This document shows positions 10,781-20,290 of a stretch of DNA of 64,000 bases, piece after piece; within the stretch, counting starts at the first letter, position 1, and every line of letters starts with the position of its first letter. This DNA is from Takakia lepidozioides. Lineage: Eukaryota; Streptophyta; Takakiopsida; Takakiales; Takakiaceae. The position numbers and the translations under genes are program-made. The DNA is taken from positions 54,312,001 to 54,376,000 of the forward strand of contig CM060733.1 in the NCBI GenBank assembly GCA_030704615.1, in the 5' to 3' direction. The notes beneath the pieces are model-generated. The model was not told where the DNA came from. It worked only from the letters and a program-made list of their open reading frames with translations, and searched no databases.

Positions 10781-11900
10781 CCAACCAAGAAGGATTGTCT
10801 ATGGCAATGGACGGGAGAGAGAGACGATGTGCGGGGTGATGGACCGGCCTGTAAATCCTCAGACCAAGTCCGATAGGTGTGCCAGCCGACCCGAGGAGAT
10901 CTTTGATGCCATTGGGCCTGCCAAGGTCTTTAGCACTTTGGATTTACGCTCCGGATATCATCAGTTGCCGATCAAGGAGGCGGATAAGCCGAAGACGACA
11001 TTCTGGGGGAATCAATGAGCACGGGAAGGATTGCTATACCAGTGGCGTTCTTACCATTTGGCTTAAGAACGCTCCGCAGAGTTTCAGAGAGTAGGACAGG
11101 ATTCTAGCAGGGGTGGAGTTTGCTCGGTGCAAAGATGACATCATCATCTTTTAGTGCTACGGTGGAGGGAGCATGAGAAACACCTTAAGCGGGTGGTATT
11201 GAGCGATTGAGGGTGCACAGATTGAAATACATCCGGGGAAGTGCAAGTTTTGCCACAACCAAATAGTATCTGGGTCACATGATATATCGGGAGGATTTGG
11301 GGGACAGAGATTAAGGTAGAGGCACCGATTCCACGCCCCACGGATGTGAGCCGAGTTCGAGCTTTCATGGGGTTGTCAAACTATTATAGACGGTTTATCA
11401 AGGGATTTAGTGCCATTGCAAAGGCTCTAACCAAGCTGACCAAGGTGGACCAAGAGTGGCAGTGGGAGATGAGCAAGAACGAGCTTTCCAAAGCTCAAGG
11501 CGAGGTTGACCTCGGCGCCCATCTGAGACGACTATCAGGGGGCGTCCTTTTCAGCTGCATACATATTGGAGCATGCTGGGGCTTGGAGCGGTGCTCACAC
11601 AGGTGGATGATGAGGGAGAGAGTTCGTAGTGGCTTATGCTGAAAACCGTAAACTAAAAAAAAAACAACAACAAAAAATGCAACTGCTAGGTGAGGTTGCA
11701 CACTTCAGGGCTATCTATACACCTCTCACCCTTGTCACGGATCACCAACCACTTAAGTGGTGGATGGAGTTAGACAAGCTTACGGGGAAGCTTGCACGGT
11801 GGGCACTCATCCTTCAAGAGTACGACTTTCAGGTTGTGAATCGACCGGGTTGGTCAATCGAGATGCAAGATGGATTGAGTCGCATCCATGCACGAGCCAG
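10781..11900 (+). pseudogene. Reverse transcriptase and RNase H
   Basis: Frames in order give VMPTKKDCLWQW (10777-10812), EEIFDAIGPAKVFSTLDLRS then GYHQLPIKEADKPKTTFWG (10890-11010; first catalytic Asp in LDLRS), LKNAPQSF, and near 11130 CKDDIIIF, which replaces the usual Y-x-DD box so that its Tyr is lost. KCKFCHN and then VRAFMGLSNYYRRFIKGFSA (11350-11410) is the classic RT/RNase H junction. RNase H follows with GLGAVLTQVDDEG and, after an internal deletion, VTDHQPLKWWMELDKLTGKL (from 11736) and a degraded ADALSR-type end, MQDGLSR. At least five frameshifts or stops are present. RT copies the element RNA into cDNA. Confidence 0.9.
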
Positions 11901-12019
11901 CAGGATGGAACTGGAGCTCGGTGGCATGGTGAGACAGACGAGGAGATGTTGCCCGGATGGCATGCATCTGCATTTCTGTGTATTTGGCAGCGGAAGGCTA
12001 GGTTGGACCTGCAACAGGG

Positions 12020-13525
12020 ATGACTGTAGATCAAGTATCTGAGGACCCTGAGGCCAGCAATGAGCAAGGTAGCGCCAAAGATATACATGAGCATTCAGCT
12101 GTGTTGGACTACCTCCGCACTGGAGACACGGCAGCCACTGTGACTGCCAAGGAGAGGGATCGGATCCTACAACGAGCCAAGAGGTTCAAGTGGGAGGGGA
12201 CACACCTGCTCCGAGTGTGGGAGGATGGTCGAGTGAGGATTGTGCCTCACCCAACACAGCGGGCACGGTTAGTGCGGCATGCCCATGAGGAGTTGGGGCA
12301 TTTTGGGGTTCAACGCACTCATAATCTACTGCAGGGGCAGTATTGGTGGCGTGGTATGCACACAGAGGTGCAACAATTTATGGCTAGGTGCATGGTGTGT
12401 GACAGGGTGCGTGCTTCATTCAACGCCCCTACTCCACAATTGCATCCTCTTCCGATCATGAGATTGGGCTACAGGTGGAGTCTTGACTTCGCAGGGCCGT
12501 TGTCATTGACCATGCGCCACAACAAGTACGCGTTGGTGATGGTGGAGCACTTCTCCAAGTGGATCGAGTTGGTTCCATTTCCTGATAAGGCTAGTGAGGG
12601 AGCTGCGTATGCATTCTTGGATTGTGTACTTAGCCGATTCGGTGCTCCAGCTGAGGTACTCACGGACCAAGGGAGAGAGTTCTTGGGGGAGTTTCAGGCT
12701 TCGTGTGACAAGGCCTTGGTAGACCACCACACCACTTCTCGGGATCATCCTGAGGCCGATGGCTTGGCAGAGAGGGTTGTTCAGACAGTAAAGAGGGGTT
12801 TGCGCAAGTATGGCTTGCAGAAAGGACACCTAGGAGATTGGGACCTTCAATTACCCTGGTTAGCCATGGGCTACAGGTTCAGCAAACAAGCATCACTTGC
12901 CTCCTTCTCACCATACTTTCTTCTCTTTGGCTAAGAGCCGGATTTGCCTACATCCATTCGTAGAGAAGCTGCTACAGTTCTTAATCTTGACAATCCGGAC
13001 GTGTGGGCACGTGCATGTGATCAGCGTGCAGAGTTGTTCAAGAAAGTCATGCCCATGGCTTTCGAGAACCTTGCCATTGCACAACATCATGATACGTTGA
13101 GGTATGCTACCATACGTGGTGGGGGCTATCGTCCTGGGGTTCGAAGATTCAACCTTGGTGACTATGTCTATCTGTAACAGACTGCTCCTACGACCTTGGA
13201 TGTCACTGCATGACATGTTATTTTGAGGGTTCGAGAGGTATTGCCCTCAGGCGTCTTGATCTTGGAGGGTCGGGATGGCATAACTTGGAAGGACCATGTG
13301 CGTAATTGTGCGCCATGTCACCTTTCGAATGTTGATGGCAGAATTGACCCAAACCTGGCAGTGGTACTTGCAAGTTTGAGGTGCATATTGTGTGGGTCTG
13401 CTAGAGGGGCAGCCACCATGTTGGTGTGTGATCGATGCTCTAGAGGTTGGCATATGGGATGCTTGACTCCACCTCTTGAGATGGTTTCTGATGGGGATTG
13501 GTTATGTCCGCATTGCATTGGATAG
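12020..13525 (+). pseudogene. Integrase with C-terminal PHD finger
   Basis: One frame runs 502 codons with only three in-frame stops (12932 TAA, 13175 TAA, 13211 TGA). The HHCC zinc domain is HAHEELGH...CMVC. The catalytic core has LDFAGPL (Asp), LTDQGREF (Asp) and ADGLAERVVQTVK (Glu), the DDE triad. After the core come the SH3/GPY-like C-terminal region (RRFNLGDYVYL, then GVLILEGRDGITWKDHVRN) and a PHD finger at 13382-13522 with the pattern C-x2-C, C-x2-C, H-x2-C, W-x-C-x2-C (CILC, CDRC, HMGC, WLCPHC). PHD fingers commonly read histone H3 tails, so it may steer integration as chromodomains do in chromoviruses. Integrase is the best kept part of the element. Confidence 0.9.
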
Positions 13526-13770
13526 TGGGGATACAACCATGGAAGGCTAACAAAAAATGGAAGGCCAAGCTACTAGGAGACCTTGAACACACAAGATCCT
13601 GGCTCCAGTTTACATATTGCAAGAGGGCGACCTCGATGGGGCTACCCCCTTTACCCGGCCTCTTGGTCTATAGAGTTTGAGTACAATAGGGACAGTGATA
13701 GAAAACTTAGTACGGTTGTGGCTATTACATCTTGTAGCTATCTGGAGTTAGAGGGACCTATCCACCAGCT
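13526..13770 (+). other. Region between integrase stop and polypurine tract
   Basis: A frame reading RGRPRWGYPLYPASWSIEFE crosses most of this stretch and continues into the LTR. It has no recognised domain and may be a remnant of a short 3' coding region or chance. Confidence 0.35.
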
Positions 13771-13780
13771 AGGGGGGCGA
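13771..13780 (+). promoter_or_regulatory. Polypurine tract
   Basis: AGGGGGGCGA sits immediately before the U3 start TTGTGGCAG. It is the only purine run next to an LTR start and marks where plus-strand cDNA synthesis would begin. Confidence 0.65.
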
Positions 13781-13781
13781 T

Positions 13782-14219
13782 TGTGGCAGACTACTTTATT
13801 GTCCATATATGTGTGGTGTAGTTTGGATAACGATGTAGTTGTGTAGCGATACGTATGCGCACGACAGCTGTCAAGTTAAATAAACACAGTGTGAAACTAA
13901 CTAGAATAAATCTAGTTATTTGTACTTAACACTTGGATTTAGTTCAAGTGTTAAGTCAGGTGTCAAGTTTAGTTTGACACCTGAACCATCTTATCTTCAC
14001 GAGCTGGTCAGTCGTGCGGCTCATCTCTCTCGAGTTGAGCCTGCACGACCGAGCTCCTTCACTGCTTAGAATCTGAGTGTGCTTATGAAGGGAGAATAGG
14101 ATGTTGTGGGGTGGCGTCCCCATAGCTTGGGGTGCCCCTGGCTCGACTCGTAGTTTTAATGAGTGATTGTGTTGTATTGAGTGTTTCTGTGTCAACAGTG
14201 TGAATCTAGTTTTCAATCA
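13782..14219 (+). repeat. 3' LTR, full length (438 bp)
   Basis: Begins TGTGGCAG next to the polypurine tract and ends TTTTCAATCA, giving TG...CA ends. The last 352 bp match 4754-5106. The R start predicted from the primer match is at 14019, so U3 is about 237 bp and R-U5 about 201 bp. The first 87 bp recur downstream at 14220-14306. At the internal junction (13863-13872) the sequence GACAGCTGTC is a perfect palindrome; its two halves form the outer ends of the whole inserted element. Confidence 0.75.
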
Positions 14220-14306
14220 TTGTGGCAGACTACTTTATTGTCCATATATGTGTGGTGTAGTTTGGACAGCGATGTAGTTGTGTAGCGATACGTATGCGCA
14301 TGACAG
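14220..14306 (+). repeat. Extra partial U3 directly after the 3' LTR
   Basis: Repeats 13781-13867 with three mismatches, starting one base (T) after the CAATCA end of the LTR and stopping at GACAG. Together with a 5' LTR that starts at CTGTC, this gives a permuted element whose missing 5' piece sits at the 3' end. Confidence 0.8.
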
Positions 14307-14563
14307 AGTGTATGTGTATTTTTCTCTGTATCTTGGTGCCAAAGACCAAGAATAGCTGCGTACAATAAAGCCCAGGGTCACCTTGGCCTCAGCTAGGACG
14401 AAGGCTTGTCCGATGCAAATACGTGGGACCCACACCAAAATGGAATGTACACAACTAGATATTTGCAAGCACCCGAGATACCGTCCTTGAATTGCTCTGG
14501 TTTGAATCCCAAAGCATCATCTCCTCATATCTCCTTGTTCGTATGCAGAAGGTACATGGGCAC
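14306..14563 (-). pseudogene. Cytochrome P450 last exon, cut by the retrotransposon
   Basis: On the minus strand a splice acceptor ATACACAG precedes VPMYLLHTNKEI, a stop, then GDDALGFKPEQFKDGISGAC. After a frame change comes PRICIGQAFVLAEAKVTLGF, then IVRSYSWSLAPRYR. These match the P450 stretch from the PERF region (F-x-P-E-x-F) to the heme-binding loop, where C in PRICIG is the heme ligand, and the last beta strands. The W of the WGDDA motif has become a stop and there is a frameshift before the heme loop, so it is dead. The layout resembles CYP72-clan enzymes. Its end is replaced by the element at 14306; the displaced C-terminus may lie before 4754. Confidence 0.75.
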
Positions 14564-14727
14564 CTGTGTATAAGCAAAAAATCCTTAGTCAAGGATCTTG
14601 TAGAGAGGACACTTTCCTATCAGCTGCAAGAGGAGTGTGCTTAGGATGTGGTTCTTTGCTTAGTTGGCTCCTTTGAGTGATGGAAGCTTGAGGATTATCT
14701 TCTCTTTGGATAAGAGGTTCTTTTACA

Positions 14728-15288
14728 ATTCCCAAAGCCACCTTATCGTGAGCGGTGAGTGGCATCACATGCTTGATAATCTGTGTGATTATTGGTCCTA
14801 CCATAGTCCATGTCTTTTACCCTAAGTTCTTCTTTTGTAGTCGTGAAATGTATGCTAGAGTTCTTGAGCAAACATTGGCCCAATTCACTGGCTGTTTGTT
14901 AAGGGCCAACAATACTTGGTCAAAAATACATTGTTCCAGCATTGCCAAAAAAAACAATAGTACAGTATTATGGAGATCCATACATCCTTGCTTTTGTATT
15001 CTTTACACCTTCAATTGCTCACAGTATATGTCCTAATTAAGCTGGCATCTCGCTACATAAGGTGCCAAAATGTGCCAATTCCAATGTATTTTTGGACCAA
15101 GTATTGTTGGCCCTCAACAAACAATGAGTGAATTGGGCCAATTTCTTGCTCAAGAACCTTCTAGCAGAAATTTCACGACTATAGAAGAAGAAAGGACAAA
15201 AGACATGGATTATGGTAGGACCAATAATGACACAGATTATCAAGCATGTGGTGCCACTCACCACTCACGAGAAGGTGGCTTTGGGAAT
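14728..15288. repeat. Foldback element: long inverted repeat
   Basis: The arms 14728-14932 and about 15083-15288 are reverse complements with roughly 10-15% differences and short indels, around a 150-base centre. Both arms translate to similar frames (CLIICVIIGPTI and ANNTWSK), which is a by-product of the repeat. It lies in what was a P450 intron or upstream sequence. A transcript would fold into a hairpin of about 200 bp. Confidence 0.8.
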
Positions 15289-16840
15289 TTTTTCAATTTG
15301 TCTTCAAAAACTTTTTTTTCCAAGACTCCTTCCGTAAAAACTTAGCTTTTTTTTTTTATGGTACGTTCAAGAATAAGATAGATGAACTAATTCAAACCAC
15401 TTTCTAAAATGGACCCCTAGAAAAATACATAAAACCAACCAGATGCAAACTCTAAAAGACGCTTTCATTATGAATGGTCCAAATTAGGTCACGTGTTGGG
15501 CTAGAATGGTAATTGTAGTAAACCCACTAACTCAGAGATGATCATAATGAAAGCACTTAGTGGATAGATTAATATTTACTGACGGTCCATATTTCAGATA
15601 TTACTGCACAGTTAGAGAGTTCTAGTACTTAAGTCATATTTAGGAACGCCTCCGAAGCAATTAAGGTGTTGAGGATCACATGTCAGGATCGCTGATCACA
15701 TTTGAGTTCCATCGGTTTTTGTAGGAAGCCAATGATTAGTTTTTACACTCCACTCGAATAGTTTTAAGCAGCTCGTGGTCAATTTTGGCACTGTGGTGGG
15801 CCTCCATGCATATGGAGATGGAGAGGTACAGAAGTAACTCGAGCTCAGTTTCCTAGGAGTGAAAGGTTTATTTTATATAATTGCATGAGCAATTTGCTAG
15901 CAGGACTTGATCACAGAGTACAGATTAGTCAGTAAAGGGATTAAAAGCTTGCACTTTAAGGATATCAGACCGTCGTTGTTGGGTTGACCCCTAGTCCATA
16001 ATACCATCTACTGGCCCACAATGGATATTTTATGTATTTTCATTTTGAATATTCACCAATATTACGGATTTTGTCATTTGTTTTTTGTTTTTTTGGTAAT
16101 AATGCTTATTTATATTTGCCAACGTTAGAAAAATATCAGTACCGAAGGTGCATCTCTCAATTCTATTGTGTTTCTTAAATGAGCCAGAATAGGTTCATCT
16201 ACCTTAATTTCTTTTTCAATGGACTATTCTGATCACCTAATATATAAAGTAAGATTGGATTTAACCATTCCTTCTTTGTTGATCTAAATTGTAGCGTCCT
16301 CCCACTATGGATCTCCTTCTAATAGTTATAAACGTCACCCCTAAAAACAGAGCATATCGTGTCTCTACTCCAGCCTTTGTTTGACTGGCCACCTGGTGCC
16401 ACAGAACACCAAGCGGAGGTACTCTTGTCTTCCGTTACTGCATCTCATCCATTGTGACGGAAATCAGGTGCGGAGCCCAATGCCCACACAGGCTGATGTT
16501 ATTTTTTTAAACATATTACAATTGATATTATAATTAAAATAAAATAAATACTAGAACAAATGAGAAAATTAAAATAATTTATTAAATTAACTAAATTAAA
16601 CATAGTTAGATTAAGTTGGAAAATTTTATTGGCAAAATTCAAGGGCCAGACATGGTACATCAACTTTCAACTCTCTCTTTCATTTTCAGTTTTGGTGCAA
16701 AGGATGTAGACTGAGTCAGTTTTGTGCAAAGATATGTAGGCCTTTAAGATCACTATTGTCCATGTCCTCGCCGATGTCATAAGACGGGAAACAATTCCAG
16801 GGAAGTTTTAATGTTTGTTGTAGGGCCTTCTTCGGGCAGA
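15289..16840. other. Intergenic, no gene seen
   Basis: AT-rich, stops in every frame, no recognised motif. Confidence 0.45.
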
Positions 16841-17053
16841 TTTGGACACACACATCAAGGACAATGAAGGCCAATCAAGGACAATCTGGCCTTATTTGAG
16901 AATCAAATTTGGACACACAAATCAATGACAAGGAAGACCATTCAAGGACAATCAAGGACAATCTGGCCTTCTTTTAGAGTTAAATTGGACACACAAATCA
17001 AATGACCATGAAGGCCAATCAAGGACAATCTGGCCTTATTTGAGAGTCAGATA
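16841..17053. repeat. Three tandem copies of a ~70-bp unit
   Basis: The unit starts TTGGACACACA and contains CAATCAAGGACAATCTGGCC and TTATTTGAGAGTCA. Three copies with small indels follow one another; the middle copy has an extra 'caaggacaat' repeat. Confidence 0.85.
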
Positions 17054-17880
17054 TCAAATGACAATGTAGGATCAATTCAACATGAATAATATTAAAATAC
17101 AGTTTCAAAATCTCTTTTACTAAGCACATCTTGAATGGACTCGGCCCCACCTCTTATCTTGAATTCATCATGTATAATGGAAACATGCTTTATTCTACAG
17201 ATTTAGCATGCATTGGTTGAAATTGTGACCCACACGGTACATGCGTATTCCAACGATGACGCTGGCTTACAGTGGCAGTACAACAACAGGGAGGGCCGGG
17301 GCTGGTCGCAAAGTAATATCAACCTGCAAGAGGAGCGGGGGCGGACTAGGCGAGCAGTAGCAAAGCCGCAACGGGAGGGATGGAGCAGCGGAGGGCCGGG
17401 CTGGGACGAATAGCGGATCAGCGGGTGTCCCACGGCTAACACGAGCACTAGAAGGGCGGTGGGCCCGGGGCGGCTTGGAGCACCATCGCAACATGGGTTT
17501 ACGGGGGCGAAGGCTGCTCCCACACAAACCTAGCAGCAGCGGGGAGGGGAGAGATGAAAAATGATAGAAGATAGATTGACACACTGAGCGAGCGAGACAT
17601 CGTAGCATGGCGGGAGGGTGGCGGGAGGGTGGCCAAAGGGTGGCTTAATTGTAAGAAAAAGTTTCATCCACTCGGTCATCCATGCACGTACAGAAGGCCA
17701 CATTGATCATTAAATGTTTTGGTTTTGGAACAATAAATGTATTTAAGACCCTAACTCTACATTAACCTGCTACTAACCCTTAATAAAATACACTAGCTAA
17801 TGACTTAAAATGAGAGTCCCCAACGTTAGTTATAGAATGTTATGGGGAAGCCTCTAGGCTTGGATTAAAATTTTACTGAA
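17054..17880. other. Intergenic; GC-rich block 17210-17640
   Basis: Overlapping open frames at 17200-17610 on both strands come from a GC-rich patch with low-complexity composition. No domain or conserved motif is visible and I call no gene. Confidence 0.4.
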
Positions 17881-17883
17881 ACA

Positions 17884-18305
17884 AATGCATGCGCCACCAC
17901 TATTGGCGGTCGCAACGGTTTATTTTATTTATAAATGCCCACGACCGCCAATATTGGTGATAGCATGTTTGTTTATTTATTTATTTTAATACGTGCGACC
18001 GCCAATATGGATGGCCGCATGTTTTTTCTTCTTTTAAAAAATGCATGCGACCGCCAATAGGGGCGGTCGTATGCTTCTTTTTCTTAAAAACAAATCTTAA
18101 AATAATATGTACGACTGCCAATATTGACGGACGTCGCATGTTTTTGTGTGTGTGTGTTTGTTTGTTTTTTAATGCCCGCGACTGTCAATATTCGCGGTCA
18201 CATGCTATATATATATAAATTTTTAAATGCACCAAAATTTTATCCACGTCGCACGCATTTTGAAAAAATAAAAAAATATGCAATAGCCAATATTGACAGA
18301 TTAGT
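17884..18305. repeat. Array of palindromic units, about seven copies
   Basis: About every 55-68 bases the sequence returns to a palindrome close to GCGACCGCCAATATTGGCGGTCGC, often flanked by ATGC/GCAT. Copies lie near 17889, 17937, 17991, 18039, 18108, 18172 and 18270. Between them are AT- and T-rich spacers (tttatttattttt, ttttcttctttt). Each unit can form a stem of 10-14 bp. Some copies keep one half better than the other. Confidence 0.8.
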
Positions 18306-18408
18306 AGAAAGCTCCTTGGAAGATAGAACCCTTCTAAAATAATAATTAATAAATATTGTGGAAATATTGGATATTATCACAAGTAAGTCTCATGCGATTG
18401 GTACATTA

Positions 18409-18812
18409 AAGTTATCCGTTAAGTCCAAGGGATGCAGAGTGAGTTCGGCCAGTTTGGTCAAGTGAACAGGGTGGAAGCGGGCCCACAAAGTACAAGCAAG
18501 ATAAAGAGGGGGCCAAACTCAAAATAGCAGGAAAAACCAGCCCAAATGTGTTTGATCCTGTCTTCCTCCGCGTGGCGCCTAGAGCTGAGACACACGTGGA
18601 TGAGCCTGACACGGGCCCACGCTCCCATCATGTTGACCCTTCCCACATTTCCTATTGGCACAAGGCCATGCCACTTTGTTCCTCTCTCGTGCCCAATTTA
18701 CTCGAGTCCTGTCCATTTTATTGGACTTAAGGGATAGGCTCAAACTGCCCACCAAAGCCACATGTGGGGATGGATCAGAGGGTCAAAGAGGGCGGGACTT
18801 AACGGATAACTT
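18409..18812. mobile_element. TA-flanked MITE, family A copy 1 (404 bp)
   Basis: Inverted ends AAGTTATCCGTTAAGTCC and GGACTTAACGGATAACTT, with TA on both outer sides (18407-18408, 18813-18814). The inner sequence matches 36108-36379 at both ends, for example 'ccgttaagtcnagggatgcag' and 'tgcccaccaaagc'. TA duplication and lack of coding capacity suit a non-autonomous Tc1/mariner-like element. The centre (about 130 bp) is absent from copy 2. Confidence 0.85.
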
Positions 18813-18814
18813 TA

Positions 18815-19310
18815 TTGTTCACACCATAGGCAATGAGGTCCTCTTCATGTATAACGGGATCCTCTATTTTCTGCAAACTTCATAAGTGTTTGATTTGTGT
18901 TGTTTCCTCCTCCATATCATCATTCATTTGACATCAGCATATGAAAATGCTTGGATGAGACGTAATAGTGGCATATGTTTATTGTCTACTTACCACATTA
19001 TGTGTAATAGTGATTGGATTTATAGAGTTTTACCTTGCAACAACATTTTGAATATTCTTCATACTACTTCTAAACTTTATATTTTTTTGATTTATAAGTG
19101 TGGATTAAAAAAACACATATTTATATGAACTACATCAATGTCATATCATAGGTTGATCAAATGACAAATCCATTATATAACGAGGCGTCAACGATCACTT
19201 GTTGATGGTTGGTACATTTCTTAATATTTCCAAAGGATATGAAAGATAATAAACATATTATTTTCACAGATCTACTAAATCATGCTTCTCATTGTTGAAT
19301 AATTGGGTCT
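18815..19310. other. Intergenic, no gene seen
   Basis: AT-rich; the 80-codon frame at 18886 has no recognisable feature. Confidence 0.4.
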
Positions 19311-19314
19311 TTAA

Positions 19315-20037
19315 CCCTTAAGTTCCCAAGCGACCTGAATCGGGTCACTTTGAATTTGCAGTTGGACCAAATTTTTGCAGATGTAATCTGATGGGCCCCA
19401 CTCCTGAAGCTTTAATGACAAGGGATTTGTCTCGAGTATGATGCAAAAAAAAAAATTGAAAAAAAACAAAAGCTACGACCTACAAAAAAAATCTTAGATC
19501 TCTCATTTACGTTTTGGGCCTGGAAAGGGCTTCTTGACCACTGACGTGGCAGGTAAACAAGCCCAAAACAGATTGCACTCCAAAGGCTATTTTTGGAAGA
19601 AAATTAGCAATTTCAGAAAAAGCACTTCACCTTGTGGTGCGTGAGCATTACACACACACATCCACCATTAGCTTTTAAAAATTTTGTAGAAAAAAAAAGT
19701 ACTTCATTTGGAGGCTCATTTTCTCTTGTCAATTTTGGAAATGGTGGGTCTTAGGGCAAGCAAAATTGGATAAAGCTAGGTTTTGATTTGGTCAAACCTA
19801 TTTCTTTCTCACTTTTTCTTTGGGACCTGATATTTGAGGTCTGGGCCACCGTTATAATCTCACAATTTCCACGGTGGACTTGACTCATTTTTTGGTATGT
19901 CATGCATAAATGAGCTGGGCCCACTGCTATAAGGCTGGAATCTCTGGATGATTCTTGGTAGGTTTGCAGGGGCAATTTACTACAGCTGGGTACCCAAAAT
20001 TGGTAAAAAGTCAAAAAAGGGCTTGGAAACTTAAGGT
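19315..20037. mobile_element. Non-autonomous piggyBac-like element (723 bp)
   Basis: TTAA at 19311-19314 and 20038-20041 flanks inverted ends CCCTTAAGTTCCCAAGC and GCTTGGAAACTTAAGGT (two mismatches over 17). piggyBac elements insert at TTAA and have ends that begin CCC. The 3' subterminal sequence (TAAAAAGTCAAAAA) resembles that of the complete piggyBac at 28902-32707 (GAAAAAGTCAAAAA). There is no transposase frame, so it would depend on an enzyme supplied in trans. The 17-bp ends differ from those of the complete element after CCCTTAA, so it belongs to a related subfamily. Confidence 0.75.
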
Positions 20038-20213
20038 TTAAGGCTCACGTGGGCCTGGATAGTACGGGCTAGGGGGTGGTTTCGGGTGGCCCCGCCGCCA
20101 CTGCTGACCCGGCCAGGATCTGCCAACGTAGGGTCTACAGCGAAGGTGGGTCCACTATCCCAGGCTGCGTTGGGATTAAATGGGGCAGTTTTCTTGGATA
20201 AGGGATAGGAAGT

Positions 20214-20290
20214 AGCGGATAGTGTGGTGGTTAGGCGCATTGAATGGTATCCATGTCATTGCAAGTTCAATTCCGGCTTGTGCTGAATGT
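20214..20290 (+). repeat. tRNA-like SINE head
   Basis: TAGTGTGGTGGTTAGGCGC resembles an A box and AAGTTCAATTCCGGC a B box (GTTCAANTCC), about 35 bases apart, as in a decayed tRNA. No intact cloverleaf forms. This is the arrangement of a tRNA-derived SINE; its body and tail were not delimited. Confidence 0.45.

Larger units (their letters stand above)
4754..14306 (+). mobile_element. Ty3/gypsy retrotransposon carrying a DNA methyltransferase and a PHD finger
   Basis: A 9.55-kb element with recognisable parts in the order partial LTR, self-complementary primer site, Tudor-like domain, Gag with zinc knuckles, aspartic protease, cytosine-5 methyltransferase, RT, RNase H, integrase, PHD finger, polypurine tract, full LTR, and an extra U3 piece. 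RT-RNase H-integrase order makes it Ty3/gypsy. LTR copies differ at about 8 positions plus one indel in 352 bp by eye, so the insertion is fairly young. Even so, most coding domains contain frameshifts and stops, while integrase is nearly clean. It sits in the 3' end of a P450 gene. Methyltransferase-bearing Ty3 elements have been reported in dinoflagellates and a charophyte alga; this domain set in a plant is not one I recognise as standard. Confidence 0.9.

Noticed and set aside
4755-14219. Taking 4755-5106 and 13869-14219 as two complete 352-bp LTRs
   Set aside because: The second copy lacks a polypurine tract next to its start; the purine run lies 87 bp upstream and that 87-bp piece is repeated after the LTR. 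A 438-bp LTR fits better.
17200-17610. Overlapping ORFs of 106 and 113 codons (-) and 66 codons (+)
   Set aside because: GC-rich composition keeps several frames open at once; no domain, no splice-supported extension.
17884-18305. CRISPR array
   Set aside because: Repeats are diverged palindromes with low-complexity spacers in a eukaryotic genome; no cas genes.
20214-20290. Functional tRNA gene
   Set aside because: A and B boxes are recognisable but acceptor and anticodon stems do not pair.
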